DNA of 58,193 nt, from positions 1 through 58,193 of the forward strand of contig NZ_JAECZA010000295.1 of NCBI RefSeq assembly GCF_016056275.1, in the 5' to 3' direction. A program made the position numbers and the translations under genes. The number at the start of each line of letters is the position of its first letter. The stretch's first letter is position 1. This stretch comes from Dendronalium phyllosphericum CENA369 (lineage in GTDB: Bacteria; Cyanobacteriota; Cyanobacteriia; Cyanobacteriales; Nostocaceae). The notes beneath the pieces are model-generated. The model saw nothing but the letters and a program-made list of their open reading frames with translations, searched no databases and was not told where the DNA came from. Positions 43,345 through 52,909 of the stretch are shown here, one piece after another.

Positions 43345-43635
43345 CTTATACAGCGTTTTTCAGGTAAATGAAGTACGCCCGTAGGGGCGCTGTTACGTTC
43401 GCCCTTACGGGCGTACTCATGTGTAGCAAAGATTATTGAAATTTGTATAATTTAACATTGATAATTTGTCAATAAATTACTGACAATTTTCACGCTAATT
43501 CACACTTCTTTATCTATCTATAGCCTTGGCATTTGTTCGGGCAAGAGGTTTTGCCGTAACCTGATAATGAGAGGACTTGTAGTAATTTAGGCAATTGCTA
43601 AGTCAGAACGAATTGATAAAGGCAGGTTAGGATTC
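43345..43635. terminator. Stem-loop repeat after the hydrolase-like gene
   Basis: The arms AGTACGCCCGTA (43372-43383) and TACGGGCGTACT (43406-43417) are perfectly complementary, with further GGGGCG/CGCCC pairing inside. It starts about 28 bases after the stop, so it is a likely terminator, and it looks like a widespread cyanobacterial repeat. The remaining 200 bases form the hemJ leader. Confidence 0.65.
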
Positions 43636-44217
43636 ATGGCTTATTCCTGGTTTAAAGCGTTTCATATTATCGGGATTGTAGTTTGGTTTGCTGGGTTATT
43701 CTACTTGGTACGTCTTTTTATCTATCATATTGAAGCTAACCAAGAACCCGAACCAGCACGCACGATACTGAAAAATCAGTATCAGATTATGGAAAAACGC
43801 CTCTACCGTATCATCACGACCCCAGGAATGTTGGTGACAGTAGCGATGGCAATTGGTTTACTAACCACTGAACCGGATGTATTAAAAGAAGGTTGGTTAC
43901 ACATCAAACTTCTATTTGTTGCCCTTTTACTTGCTTATCATCATTATTGCGGTCGTCTGATGAAGCAGTTAGCAGCAGATGAATGTCGCTGGAATAGTCA
44001 GCAGATGCGTGCTTTAAATGAAGCACCCACAGTTATGTTAATGGTAATTGTGTTACTGGCTGTGTTCAAAAATAATTTACCGACAGATATTACTGCTTGG
44101 TTAATTTTTGGTTCGATTATTTTGATGGCGGTAACTATTCAGCTTTATGCCAAAAAACGCAAGCGCGATAAAGAAAAGCTAACAGCACAGATAGGACAAC
44201 CCCAAGAACAAAGTTAG
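43636..44217 (+). CDS. hemJ: Protoporphyrinogen IX oxidase HemJ
   Basis: 193 residues with four to five helices. Signature segments: YSWFKAFHIIGIVVWFAGLF (His10 in helix 1), YLVRLFIYHIEA, YRIITTPGMLVTVAMAIGLL, GWLHIKLLFVALLLAYHHYC and LNEAPTVMLMVIVLLAVFKN. HemJ is the membrane protoporphyrinogen oxidase used by most cyanobacteria for haem and chlorophyll synthesis. Length is in the family range with a short charged C-terminal tail. Start ATG 43636, with AGGTTAGG upstream. Confidence 0.95.
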   Translation: MAYSWFKAFHIIGIVVWFAGLFYLVRLFIYHIEANQEPEPARTILKNQYQIMEKRLYRIITTPGMLVTVAMAIGLLTTEPDVLKEGWLHIKLLFVALLLAYHHYCGRLMKQLAADECRWNSQQMRALNEAPTVMLMVIVLLAVFKNNLPTDITAWLIFGSIILMAVTIQLYAKKRKRDKEKLTAQIGQPQEQS

Positions 44218-44286
44218 ACAAGATTACCTGAGATATTCTACATTAAGAAATGTTAAAAAAATAGATTTGGTATCTCAGGCGTAAAT

Positions 44287-44769
44287 ATGTCTAGTAAACC
44301 TTTGGGTAAACCCCATCCATTGTGGCGAGTTCTTCTATTGTCTGTTGTTACCCTAATGCTATATTACGGCTGGTACAAGTGGATAATTCAAGAAGAATTG
44401 CGCCGCTACAACGGGTTCGGTTGGTCAGGGACACTGTGTTTAGCACCTTTCGTCTTGGGGATAGTAATTCCCCAAGCTTTACGCATATTCGATCCTGATG
44501 TTCCAGGATGGTTTGGTTGGTTTTCGCTATTAGGTATCGTTTGGATTTACATCGTCCAGTTTAAGTTATATAAAACGATAAACGCATTGTACTGCCAAGA
44601 AGGAATGAAAGCACCGCTTGTAGTTTGGTGGATATTTATACCTGGATTAAATTTAATTGTTGGCTTGAGACAGATTCACTTTTTGAGCCAACTTTGGGCA
44701 AAAAAACAGGGAGTAAAAATTCCAGATTCGCTGGCTGAAAATATTCCGCTGCTATCTGGCAATACTTAA
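44287..44769 (+). CDS. Membrane protein, function unknown
   Basis: 160 residues with about four hydrophobic helices (VLLLSVVTLMLYYGWYKWII; LCLAPFVLGIVIPQALRIFD; FGWFSLLGIVWIYIVQF; PLVVWWIFIPGLNLIVGLRQ). The YYGWYKWIIQEELRRYNGFG segment is reminiscent of DUF4234-type small membrane proteins. 70 bases downstream of hemJ on the same strand, perhaps cotranscribed. Function not inferred. Confidence 0.75.
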   Translation: MSSKPLGKPHPLWRVLLLSVVTLMLYYGWYKWIIQEELRRYNGFGWSGTLCLAPFVLGIVIPQALRIFDPDVPGWFGWFSLLGIVWIYIVQFKLYKTINALYCQEGMKAPLVVWWIFIPGLNLIVGLRQIHFLSQLWAKKQGVKIPDSLAENIPLLSGNT

Positions 44770-45286
44770 CAGAGGAAAGAATAAATCATATGATTTATTC
44801 AACAAGAGATTCCTAAACTACGCCGTCTATACCAAGCTACAAATCGAACAGTCAAGATAATCATTGACGTGTTGAAGTTCCTTGGTTGAAGAGATTCCAG
44901 CCAAGCAGGAGTACAAGCAGGGGAGGGAAACTACTACTGTTTAATTCAGTAACATCCGCTCATTAATAACTATAAATTCTCGACTCTGATTTTAAAATAG
45001 AGTTATGGCAATCCTAGATATCTACTAAATATCAAAAGTATAGTTTGGAGAAATTAATGTTTTAATCAATAGCAAAAAACTCAAAGAGTGCAAAAAACAG
45101 AGAAACACAAAATTTCCCTACTATTTAGGACTGCTATAAATTGTACAAATCACTTTAAATTCAATGAATTAGCAGCAATTTAATTGTTTTGGCGCAAAAT
45201 AGCCTTTAATTTTTCATAACAATTAATTTCATCTGTTAAAGAACATAAATTGCAGATATCAGCTAGAGAGATAACGGAGAGCGATT
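44770..45286. other. 517-base intergenic region
   Basis: AT-rich, no ORF with coding character, no strong hairpin. It includes the leader of the SPL-like gene; a GGAGA lies 7 bases before the TTG start. Confidence 0.5.
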
Positions 45287-46357
45287 TTGCTGAATCTAAT
45301 CAAAGATACTGTATCAGGAACAGATCCACTAACACCAGCAACAAGGTTGTGGATGCCTGAACAAGTAATGTTTACTCCTGCTGCTTTAAACGAGCCTTGG
45401 GGACAGAAGATTTTTGAGCGCGTGCAGTCACTTAATTTACCAATAAAAGAGTTATCACATAACCGTCTGACTGGCTTACGCGGTCAAGACGATCGCCAGA
45501 CTTATAATATTGCCAAGCGTACTTTGGCGGTTGTCACTGCACCACCCAGTCACTTCAAGCTAAGTCCGATTCCACCATCGGCTGACTGGCAATTTCACAT
45601 TGCTGAGGGTTGTCCAGCACACTGCCAATACTGTTATCTAGCCGGTAGTTTATCAGGGCCGCCAGTTATTCGCACTTTCGCTAACTTACCACAAATCTTA
45701 GAGAACTTAACTACCTACGAACGACCAGAACAACTAACAACTTATGAAGTTAGTTGCTACACTGACCCACTAGGTATTGAGCATTTAACAGGTAGTCTTG
45801 CCGAGTGTATTCGTCACTTTGGTACTCGTAGCAATGCACATTTACGCTGGGTATCAAAGTTTGATGCCGTAGATAACTTACTCGATTTACCTCACAATGG
45901 TCATACTCACTGCCGCATGAGCGTCAATGCTGCACCCATTTCGATGAAGTTTGAAGGCGGTACAGCATCTGTAGCATCACGACTTGGGGCGTTGCGTAAG
46001 TTAGCCGATAGTGGGTATCAGATAGGATTGGTAATCGCGCCAATTATGCCCATAGATGATTGGCAAGTACACTACAGCCGATTGTTTAACTTAATTAGCG
46101 AAGCGCTTGATATCAATTGTCACCTGACTTTTGAGCTAATTTCGCACCGCTTTACACCAGGCTCAAAAGAAGTTTTACAGACTTGGTATCCGCAATCCAA
46201 ATTAGATATGGATGAGGAAAAACGCCTGATTAAGCGCCATAAGTTTGGCGGAATTAAGTATGTTTATGATGTTGACACAATGAAAGTAATGAAGCGCTTT
46301 TTTCAGAGTGAGATTCAACAGCGTTTTCCAAATGCTGAGATTTTATATTGGACTTAA
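45287..46357 (+). CDS. Spore-photoproduct-lyase-like radical SAM protein
   Basis: 356 residues starting at TTG 45287, preceded by GGAGA. The iron-sulfur motif is CPAHCQYCY (Cx3Cx2C) at about 109-117, and downstream elements follow SplB order: YEVSCYTDPLGIEHLTGSLA, LRWVSKFDAVDNLLDL, GHTHCRMSVNA and the C-terminal TPGSKEVLQTWYPQSKLDMD. SPL repairs the spore photoproduct in UV-damaged DNA of endospore formers; cyanobacteria do not make such spores, so the substrate here is unknown. A final Cys equivalent to SPL Cys141 is present in VSCYTDP. Monocistronic. Confidence 0.9.
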   Translation: MLNLIKDTVSGTDPLTPATRLWMPEQVMFTPAALNEPWGQKIFERVQSLNLPIKELSHNRLTGLRGQDDRQTYNIAKRTLAVVTAPPSHFKLSPIPPSADWQFHIAEGCPAHCQYCYLAGSLSGPPVIRTFANLPQILENLTTYERPEQLTTYEVSCYTDPLGIEHLTGSLAECIRHFGTRSNAHLRWVSKFDAVDNLLDLPHNGHTHCRMSVNAAPISMKFEGGTASVASRLGALRKLADSGYQIGLVIAPIMPIDDWQVHYSRLFNLISEALDINCHLTFELISHRFTPGSKEVLQTWYPQSKLDMDEEKRLIKRHKFGGIKYVYDVDTMKVMKRFFQSEIQQRFPNAEILYWT

Positions 46358-46474
46358 TACCAATTTGAAAAAAGAATGCAAAAGATATCTTGGTAGGGGC
46401 GTTATTATACCATTTAACCAAATAAATGATACAAATAATCTTTCCTCTGCCCTCCCTGTTTCCTGTCCTAAAGC

Positions 46475-46508
46475 GATGGGATATTTTTTTATTTGGAAGT
46501 CCCTGATA
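46475..46508 (-). repeat. Dispersed GGGACTTCCAA element at the end of an RND gene
   Basis: Reads leftward as ATCAGGGACTTCCAAATAAA and encodes the last residues (ISGTSK) and TAA stop of the RND pump. Copies at 19753 and 32239. Confidence 0.8.
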
Positions 46509-49500
46509 TGCGCTTGGGTTTCTTGGTAAAGAAAACACGCGGTAATTTCAGTCCATTCATCTGTTTGCGCCATGCTTCGGCGTAAGTGTAGAACACTGGA
46601 GTCAGATAGAGAGTTAATATCTGAGAGAACATTAAGCCACCAACGATCGCAATACCTAAAGGACGACGCGCTTCTGAACCTACACCTGTTCCCAAGGCAA
46701 TAGGGAGCGTACCAATTAAAGCAGCCATCGTCGTCATCATAATTGGGCGGAAGCGAATCAAACAAGCAGCATAAATAGCATTCAATGGGCTTTTTCCTTC
46801 CTTTCTCTGCGCTTCTATGGCAAAGTCCACCAGCATGATGCCGTTTTTCTTAACGATACCCACCAGTAAGATAATACCGATGAAAGAGTAAAGATTCAAA
46901 TCTACCTGAAAAATCAGCAGTGTGAGTAATGCACCAAAACCTGCCGACGGTAAACCAGAAAGAATCGTTAGAGGGTGAATGAAATCCTCATAAAGGATAC
47001 CGAGAATCAGATAAATCACCACAATAGACACCAACAACAGCCAGCCTAAATCGTTGAAAGACTGTTGAAAAGTCTGAGCGGAACCTTGAAAGCTAGTCGT
47101 AACTGTTGATGGTAGCACTTCACGCGCCGCTTGCTTGATGGCATCTGTAGCTTGGCTCAGAGATGTTCCTGGTAGGATGTCAAAAGAGATAGTTGCAGAG
47201 GGAAGTTGAGCAACGTGGGTGACGGTGAGGGGGCCGACATTCTCCGTAATTTTTGCGATCGCACTCAGGGGAACCTGTTGCCCATTACTCGATTGCACAT
47301 AGAGCATCGATAAAGCGGTAGGATCTCGCTGAAACTGCGGCATTACTTCTAAAATCACATAAAACTGATCGCTGGGAGTATAAATAGTCGAAACTTGGCT
47401 GGAACCGTAGGCAGTACTGAGAGTTTGTTCGATCTGTTGTGCTGTAATTCCTAAAGTTGCGGCTTTGTTATGGTCAACTTGGACTTGTACTTGGGGAGTG
47501 CTGAGTTGCAAGTCGCTATCAACGTCCCGGAGTCCTGGTAAGGTTTTGACTTTTGCCAAAAGTTGTGGAACATATTGCCGCAGGTCTTGCAAGTTTAAGC
47601 TTTGCAAACTGAACTGATACTGAGAATTAGTTTGTTGACCGCCGATGGGAATGGCAGACGGAGAACGTAAGAAAGCCTGAATTCCCGTGACGCGCCTTAA
47701 CTTCGGATTGAGTTCTTGAATAATTTGGTCGGCACTAAGTTGACGTTGGGAACGCGGTTTCAAGCGGATGGTAATCCGTCCAGAATTGACTGCGGCATTC
47801 GGCCCGCTTGCGCCCACAGTCGAGTCAATGGCTTCAATGTTGGGGTCTTGACGAATGATGTCAACAATTGCCTGCTGATGAAGCAGCATATCATTAAAAG
47901 ATATATCTTGCGCTGCTTTCGTGTTTCCCATCAGTTGTCCGGTGTCTTCTGTGGGAATGAATCCTTTGGGAACGACGACAAACAGATAAACAGTCATTAA
48001 AACAATAATTCCAGAAGCAATCAGGGTGATGAAGCGAAATTGCAAAACAGGTTGAAGCGTCCAATCGTATAGCCGCAATAGTAAATTAAATCCTCCCTCA
48101 AAGATCCGAAATAGGAGATTTTGCTTTTGCTGATGAGATGAACTACCGAGAAAGCGACTGCATAACATTGGCGTGAGGCTGAGGGAAACAAAACCCGAAA
48201 CCAAAATTGCCACAGCGATTGTGACAGCAAACTCATGAAATAACCGCCCGATTAACCCACTCATGAACATAATCGGGATAAACACCGCTACCAGCGAAAG
48301 CGTCATTGAGACAATTGTGAAGCTGATTTCACTTGAGCCTTTGAGTGCAGCTTCTAAGGGAGATGCTCCCATTTCTCGATAACGGACAATATTTTCTAAC
48401 ACCACGATCGCATCATCAACCACAAAGCCGACAGAAAGTGTCAACGCCATCAGTGAGAGGTTATCTAGGGAGTAGCCTAAAAGATACATGGCGCTGAAAG
48501 TACCGATGATTGCTACAGGTAAAGCCAAACTCGGAATCACTGTAGCTGTCAGGTCGCGCAAGAATAAGAAGATAACTAAAACAACTAGACATATTGAGAT
48601 AAATAGAGTAAATTTTACATCGTCAACCGAAGCTCGAATCGTTTGAGAGCGATCGTACATAATGCCCATAGCGATCGATTGCGGAACTTGTTGGCGGAGT
48701 GTGGGCAAAAGTTGCTGGATAGCATCGACGATTTCCACAGTATTAGCACCCGGCTGCGGCTGCACTGCCAAAACAACAGAGTGCTGATTCTTCACCTTGT
48801 CATCGCTGTATAAATTTGAAACTTTGATATTCTGTTCGCTGTCCAGCACTTGTCCCAAATCTTGCAAGCGTACCGCTGCCCCATTTTTGTAAGTGACAAT
48901 AAGCGATCGATACCCAGCCGCATCGGTAAGTTGACCGTTCGCCTGAATCATATAACTTTTGTCAGGCCCGGAGAGACTCCCAGTCGGTAAATTCACGTTT
49001 CCCTGTTGAATTGCCGTCTTCACTTGATTCAAGCCAATACCTCGCGCTGCCAACTCTCGCGGATCGAGCTGGACGCGGACAGCATACTGCTGTTGACCAA
49101 ATACCTGTACTTGAGCAACACCATTAATCGTTGAAATTGGCTGACCGACCGTTACCTCAGCGTATTCGTCCACCGCAGAGATCGGCAGAGTATTAGAATA
49201 CATGTATAAAAAGATAATTGGTGAAACCGAGGGATTCACCTTGCGGTAAGTGGGTGGGTGAGGCATTCCGGCTGGCAATTGTCCCGCTGCTGCGGAAATC
49301 GCTGCTTGTACATCTTTCGCCACATCTTCAACTCGGCGGCTGAAGTCAAATTGTAGAGAAATATTCGTACTGCCAGTAGAACTGGTGGAATTAAATGAAT
49401 TGAGTCCGGCTATTTCAGTAAATTGTCTTTCTAAGGGCGCGGCTACAGCAGATGCCATCGTTTCAGGGGTAGCGCCAGGAAGACTAGCAGAGACAGAGAT

Positions 49501-49632
49501 AAAGGGATATTCGACGTTAGGCAACGCACTGATTGGTAATAATACGTAACTCATGAGACCAAAAATCACAATACCCATCATTACCAAAGTGGTCATGACC
49601 GGACGACGAATGAAGAGTTCTGAAAGGTTCAT
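46489..49632 (-). CDS. RND efflux pump permease, second of two (MdtC/AcrB type)
   Basis: 1047 residues, the full HAE1-type length. Starts MNLSELFIRRPVMTTLVMMG. The proton-relay Asp pair is in FVVDDAIVVLENIV, the Lys in LLVGIVKKNGIMLVDFAIEA; periplasmic porter and docking domains follow the AcrB order. It exports drugs or other amphiphiles across the outer membrane with an adaptor and a TolC-like channel. About 170 bases after the first pump, itself coupled to the adaptor. The last residues, GTSK, and the stop come from a dispersed repeat. The paralogous neighbour suggests MdtBC-like heteromeric trimers. Confidence 0.93.
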   Translation of the reverse strand: MNLSELFIRRPVMTTLVMMGIVIFGLMSYVLLPISALPNVEYPFISVSASLPGATPETMASAVAAPLERQFTEIAGLNSFNSTSSTGSTNISLQFDFSRRVEDVAKDVQAAISAAAGQLPAGMPHPPTYRKVNPSVSPIIFLYMYSNTLPISAVDEYAEVTVGQPISTINGVAQVQVFGQQQYAVRVQLDPRELAARGIGLNQVKTAIQQGNVNLPTGSLSGPDKSYMIQANGQLTDAAGYRSLIVTYKNGAAVRLQDLGQVLDSEQNIKVSNLYSDDKVKNQHSVVLAVQPQPGANTVEIVDAIQQLLPTLRQQVPQSIAMGIMYDRSQTIRASVDDVKFTLFISICLVVLVIFLFLRDLTATVIPSLALPVAIIGTFSAMYLLGYSLDNLSLMALTLSVGFVVDDAIVVLENIVRYREMGASPLEAALKGSSEISFTIVSMTLSLVAVFIPIMFMSGLIGRLFHEFAVTIAVAILVSGFVSLSLTPMLCSRFLGSSSHQQKQNLLFRIFEGGFNLLLRLYDWTLQPVLQFRFITLIASGIIVLMTVYLFVVVPKGFIPTEDTGQLMGNTKAAQDISFNDMLLHQQAIVDIIRQDPNIEAIDSTVGASGPNAAVNSGRITIRLKPRSQRQLSADQIIQELNPKLRRVTGIQAFLRSPSAIPIGGQQTNSQYQFSLQSLNLQDLRQYVPQLLAKVKTLPGLRDVDSDLQLSTPQVQVQVDHNKAATLGITAQQIEQTLSTAYGSSQVSTIYTPSDQFYVILEVMPQFQRDPTALSMLYVQSSNGQQVPLSAIAKITENVGPLTVTHVAQLPSATISFDILPGTSLSQATDAIKQAAREVLPSTVTTSFQGSAQTFQQSFNDLGWLLLVSIVVIYLILGILYEDFIHPLTILSGLPSAGFGALLTLLIFQVDLNLYSFIGIILLVGIVKKNGIMLVDFAIEAQRKEGKSPLNAIYAACLIRFRPIMMTTMAALIGTLPIALGTGVGSEARRPLGIAIVGGLMFSQILTLYLTPVFYTYAEAWRKQMNGLKLPRVFFTKKPKRISGTSK

Positions 49633-49798
49633 GAGTTTATAACCGTAATTCGTAATTCGTAATTAAAAAATGCAGAATTTATGAGGGTTTCGAGGTTTAA
49701 ATCTGTTGCTAAATTTTAGAGAATTAGTATTAGTTCTCCAAGGCATATCTTTTTTGCTCTCGTGCAAAGACGCTTTACGTAAAATCAAAAAATCTGGT
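49633..49798. repeat. GTAATTC heptads between the two pump genes
   Basis: 49645-49665 holds three GTAATTC heptads on the forward strand. The interval is otherwise AT-rich; it separates the second pump from the first by 166 bases, which could lower its expression or carry its own promoter. Confidence 0.7.
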
Positions 49799-52700
49799 TC
49801 ATTTAAACGAGAAAACCCGACGGAACTTCACCTGAGTGAGCTTGTTCCGCCAAGATTCCATGTAGATATAGAACACAGGAGTTAAATACAGCGTCAAAAT
49901 TTGGGAAAACAACAACCCGCCGACAACTGCAATTCCCAAAGGACGGCGAGATTCAGCACCAGCCCCAAATCCGATCGCAATTGGTAATGTCCCCATCAGT
50001 GCTGCCATTGTGGTCATCATAATCGGGCGAAACCTGACGAGACAGGCTTGATAAATTGCCTCAAAGGGCTTTTTCATTTCTTGTTGCTGGGCTTCAATGG
50101 CAAAGTCAACCATCATAATCCCGTTTTTCTTAACGATACCCACTAAGAGAATCATGCCGATGAAGGAGTAAACATTGAGTTCGACATGGAAAAATAACAG
50201 CGTTAATAATGCCCCAAAGCCTGCGGAAGGCAAACCCGAAAGAATCGTAATCGGGTGAATAAAATCTTCGTAGAGAATCCCTAAAATCAGATAAATCACT
50301 AAAATCGCAATCAGCAGCAGCAAACCCAAACTCGGTAGCGAACTTTGAAATACCTGACTCGCTCCTTGGAAATTTGTGGTAATACTACCAGGGATCGCTG
50401 TCTGAATCAGCTTTTCAACTTTTTCGTTGGCAGTTCCCAAGGATACGCCAGGAGCGAGGTTATAGGAAATTGTGGCAGCATTCATCCGACCGACATGATT
50501 TACCATCAATGGAGTGATTCCCTGAGATAATTTAGCGAATGTCTTTAGGGGAACCGCCTGCCCACTGCTAGAGTTGACGTACAGTGTCATTAAGGCATTA
50601 ATATCTTGCTGATACTGAGGTTCTAATTCTAGGATGACTTGATATTCGTTGCTGGCTGCGTAGATGGTTGACACTTGGTAAGAACCATAGGCATTTCTGA
50701 GGGTGTTTTCGATTTGCTCGGCGGTAATGTTATAAGTTGAAGCTCTATCGCGATCGATGTCTATTTTCACTTGAGAAGTAAATTGCACATCGCTATTGAC
50801 ATCCTGGAGTTCTGCTAAAGTCTTCATCTTTTCCACCAGTTGCGGTACATACTCCTGCAAAGGTTGGACATCGGTACTTTGCAGCGCAATTTGATAAAGT
50901 CCTGTGCTTTGCTGCGTCCCAATGGGAATCGCTGGGGGATTCTGTAAAAACACTTGAATACCCGGAACAGTAGCGAGTTTTGTCCGCAGTTCTTGTACAA
51001 TATCGTCGGCAGTGAGTTGGCGCTGATTTCGCGGCTTGAGTCGAATAAACAGGCTGCCAGTATTTTGGGGAACTGCTGCGCCGCTACCACTTGCACTAGC
51101 CCCAGCCCCAATATTGGAGTTGACTGCATCTACGTTCGGGTCTTGACGAATCAAGTCGGCAACTGCCTGTTGATGCCGCATTAAGTCATCAAAGGATGCA
51201 TCTTGGGCAGCTTGAGTAATGCCTGTGATTTGTCCGGTATCTTCGCTGGGAATGAAGCCTTTGGGAACGATTACGAACAATCCAATTGTGACGATAAACA
51301 CGATCGCCGATAAAATCATTGTCGTGCGGTGATATTTTAAGGCTTTTTTCAAGCTCCAATCGTACAAAGCTAAAAAGCGATCGAATACATACTCGGAAGC
51401 CTGATACAATCGACTTTGATGGCTGCGATCCACAGGACGCAGAAAGCGGCTGCACAACATTGGTGTTAGCGTCAAAGAAACAAAGCCAGATACTAAAATT
51501 GCCACAGCGATCGTCACCGCAAATTCGTGAAATAATCGTCCCAACAATTCACTCATGAATAACATCGGGATGAAGACTGCGACTAACGAAAGTGTCATCG
51601 AAAGAATCGTAAAACCAATTTCTTTTGACCCATTCAACGCCGCATCTAGGGGACGTTCTCCCATTTCCATGTGACGAACGATATTTTCTAACATAACGAT
51701 CGCATCGTCCACCACAAAGCCCACAGATAAAGTCAAGGCCATCAATGACAAGTTATCTAGGGAGTAATGCAGCAAGTACATGACTGCAAATGTTCCAATC
51801 AGCGACACGGGTAATGCCAGACTGGGTATCACCGTTGCCGAAAGGTTCCGCAAAAACAGGAAAATTACTAAGATAACGAGAGCGATCGTTAATATCAAGG
51901 TAAATCGCACATCATCTACAGAATCTCGAATCGATTGAGATGCATCGTATAAAATCCCAATTTCCACGGATGCCGGAATTTGCTCGCTCAAGTTCGGTAG
52001 CAACTTCTTAATCGTGTCTACCACTTCTACTGTATTGGTTCCGGGCTGTCTTTGAATCGTAATAATAATTGCACGGGTGTTGTTATACCAACTTGCTATT
52101 TTGTTATTTTCTACACTGTCAATTACCCGACCTAATTGCTCTAGATAAACGGGCATTCCATCTTTGTAAGTCACAATCAACTGGCGATAAGCAGCGGCAT
52201 CCTGAAGCTGACCGTTGGTCTGCACTGTATAGTTTTTGTGACTTCCTGAAAGACTGCCAGTAGGTAAATTGACGTTTCCTTGCTCAATTGCCGTTGCCAC
52301 TTGCTCTAAACCAATTTGCCGAACTGCTAATTGCTGCGGATCGAGTTGAATTCGCGCCGCATACTTTTGGGAACCGTAAACAGCTACCTGGGCAACTCCA
52401 TTGATTGTAGATAGCTTTTGTGCTAGGTAAGTCTCGGCATAGTTGTCTACTTCTGAAAGCGGCAGAGTCGGAGAGTCTAAGTAAAGGTAGAGAATCGGTT
52501 GGTCTGCGGGGTTAACCTTGCTATAAGTGGGAGGATTGGGTAAATCATCGGCAATTTGCCCGGATGCTGCCGATATCGCTGCTTCTACATCTTGGGCAGC
52601 ATCGTCAATGTTACGACTGAGATTAAATTGCAGCGTAATTTGAGTATTACCTAAAGTGCTAGTCGAGTTGAGCGAATCGAGTCCGGCAATACTAGAAAAC

Positions 52701-52909
52701 TGCTTTTCTAATGGGCGGGTTACCGATGCTGCCATTGTTTCGGGGCTGGCTCCCGGTCGAGCAGCGCTGACTTGAATGGTCGGATAATCTACACTTGGTA
52801 AATCGCTGATTGGTAGCAAGCGATAACTCATGAAACCGAAAATTAAAATCCCTGCTACTAGCAGAGTTGTCATGATTGGGCGGCGGACAAACAGTTCCGA
52901 AAGGTTCAT
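49799..52909 (-). CDS. RND efflux pump permease, first of two (MdtB/AcrB type)
   Basis: 1036 residues. Starts MNLSELFVRRPIMTTLLVAG; relay residues are in FVVDDAIVMLENIV and LLVGIVKKNGIMMVDFAIEA. Roughly half or more of its residues match the second pump (for example GILYEDFIHPITILSGLPSA), so they are paralogues from an old tandem duplication. The start overlaps the adaptor stop by four bases (52906-52909), so translation is coupled. Known tandem pairs (MdtB/MdtC) form mixed trimers in which one subunit binds substrate and the other mainly moves protons; that is a hypothesis here. Confidence 0.94.
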   Translation of the reverse strand: MNLSELFVRRPIMTTLLVAGILIFGFMSYRLLPISDLPSVDYPTIQVSAARPGASPETMAASVTRPLEKQFSSIAGLDSLNSTSTLGNTQITLQFNLSRNIDDAAQDVEAAISAASGQIADDLPNPPTYSKVNPADQPILYLYLDSPTLPLSEVDNYAETYLAQKLSTINGVAQVAVYGSQKYAARIQLDPQQLAVRQIGLEQVATAIEQGNVNLPTGSLSGSHKNYTVQTNGQLQDAAAYRQLIVTYKDGMPVYLEQLGRVIDSVENNKIASWYNNTRAIIITIQRQPGTNTVEVVDTIKKLLPNLSEQIPASVEIGILYDASQSIRDSVDDVRFTLILTIALVILVIFLFLRNLSATVIPSLALPVSLIGTFAVMYLLHYSLDNLSLMALTLSVGFVVDDAIVMLENIVRHMEMGERPLDAALNGSKEIGFTILSMTLSLVAVFIPMLFMSELLGRLFHEFAVTIAVAILVSGFVSLTLTPMLCSRFLRPVDRSHQSRLYQASEYVFDRFLALYDWSLKKALKYHRTTMILSAIVFIVTIGLFVIVPKGFIPSEDTGQITGITQAAQDASFDDLMRHQQAVADLIRQDPNVDAVNSNIGAGASASGSGAAVPQNTGSLFIRLKPRNQRQLTADDIVQELRTKLATVPGIQVFLQNPPAIPIGTQQSTGLYQIALQSTDVQPLQEYVPQLVEKMKTLAELQDVNSDVQFTSQVKIDIDRDRASTYNITAEQIENTLRNAYGSYQVSTIYAASNEYQVILELEPQYQQDINALMTLYVNSSSGQAVPLKTFAKLSQGITPLMVNHVGRMNAATISYNLAPGVSLGTANEKVEKLIQTAIPGSITTNFQGASQVFQSSLPSLGLLLLIAILVIYLILGILYEDFIHPITILSGLPSAGFGALLTLLFFHVELNVYSFIGMILLVGIVKKNGIMMVDFAIEAQQQEMKKPFEAIYQACLVRFRPIMMTTMAALMGTLPIAIGFGAGAESRRPLGIAVVGGLLFSQILTLYLTPVFYIYMESWRNKLTQVKFRRVFSFK

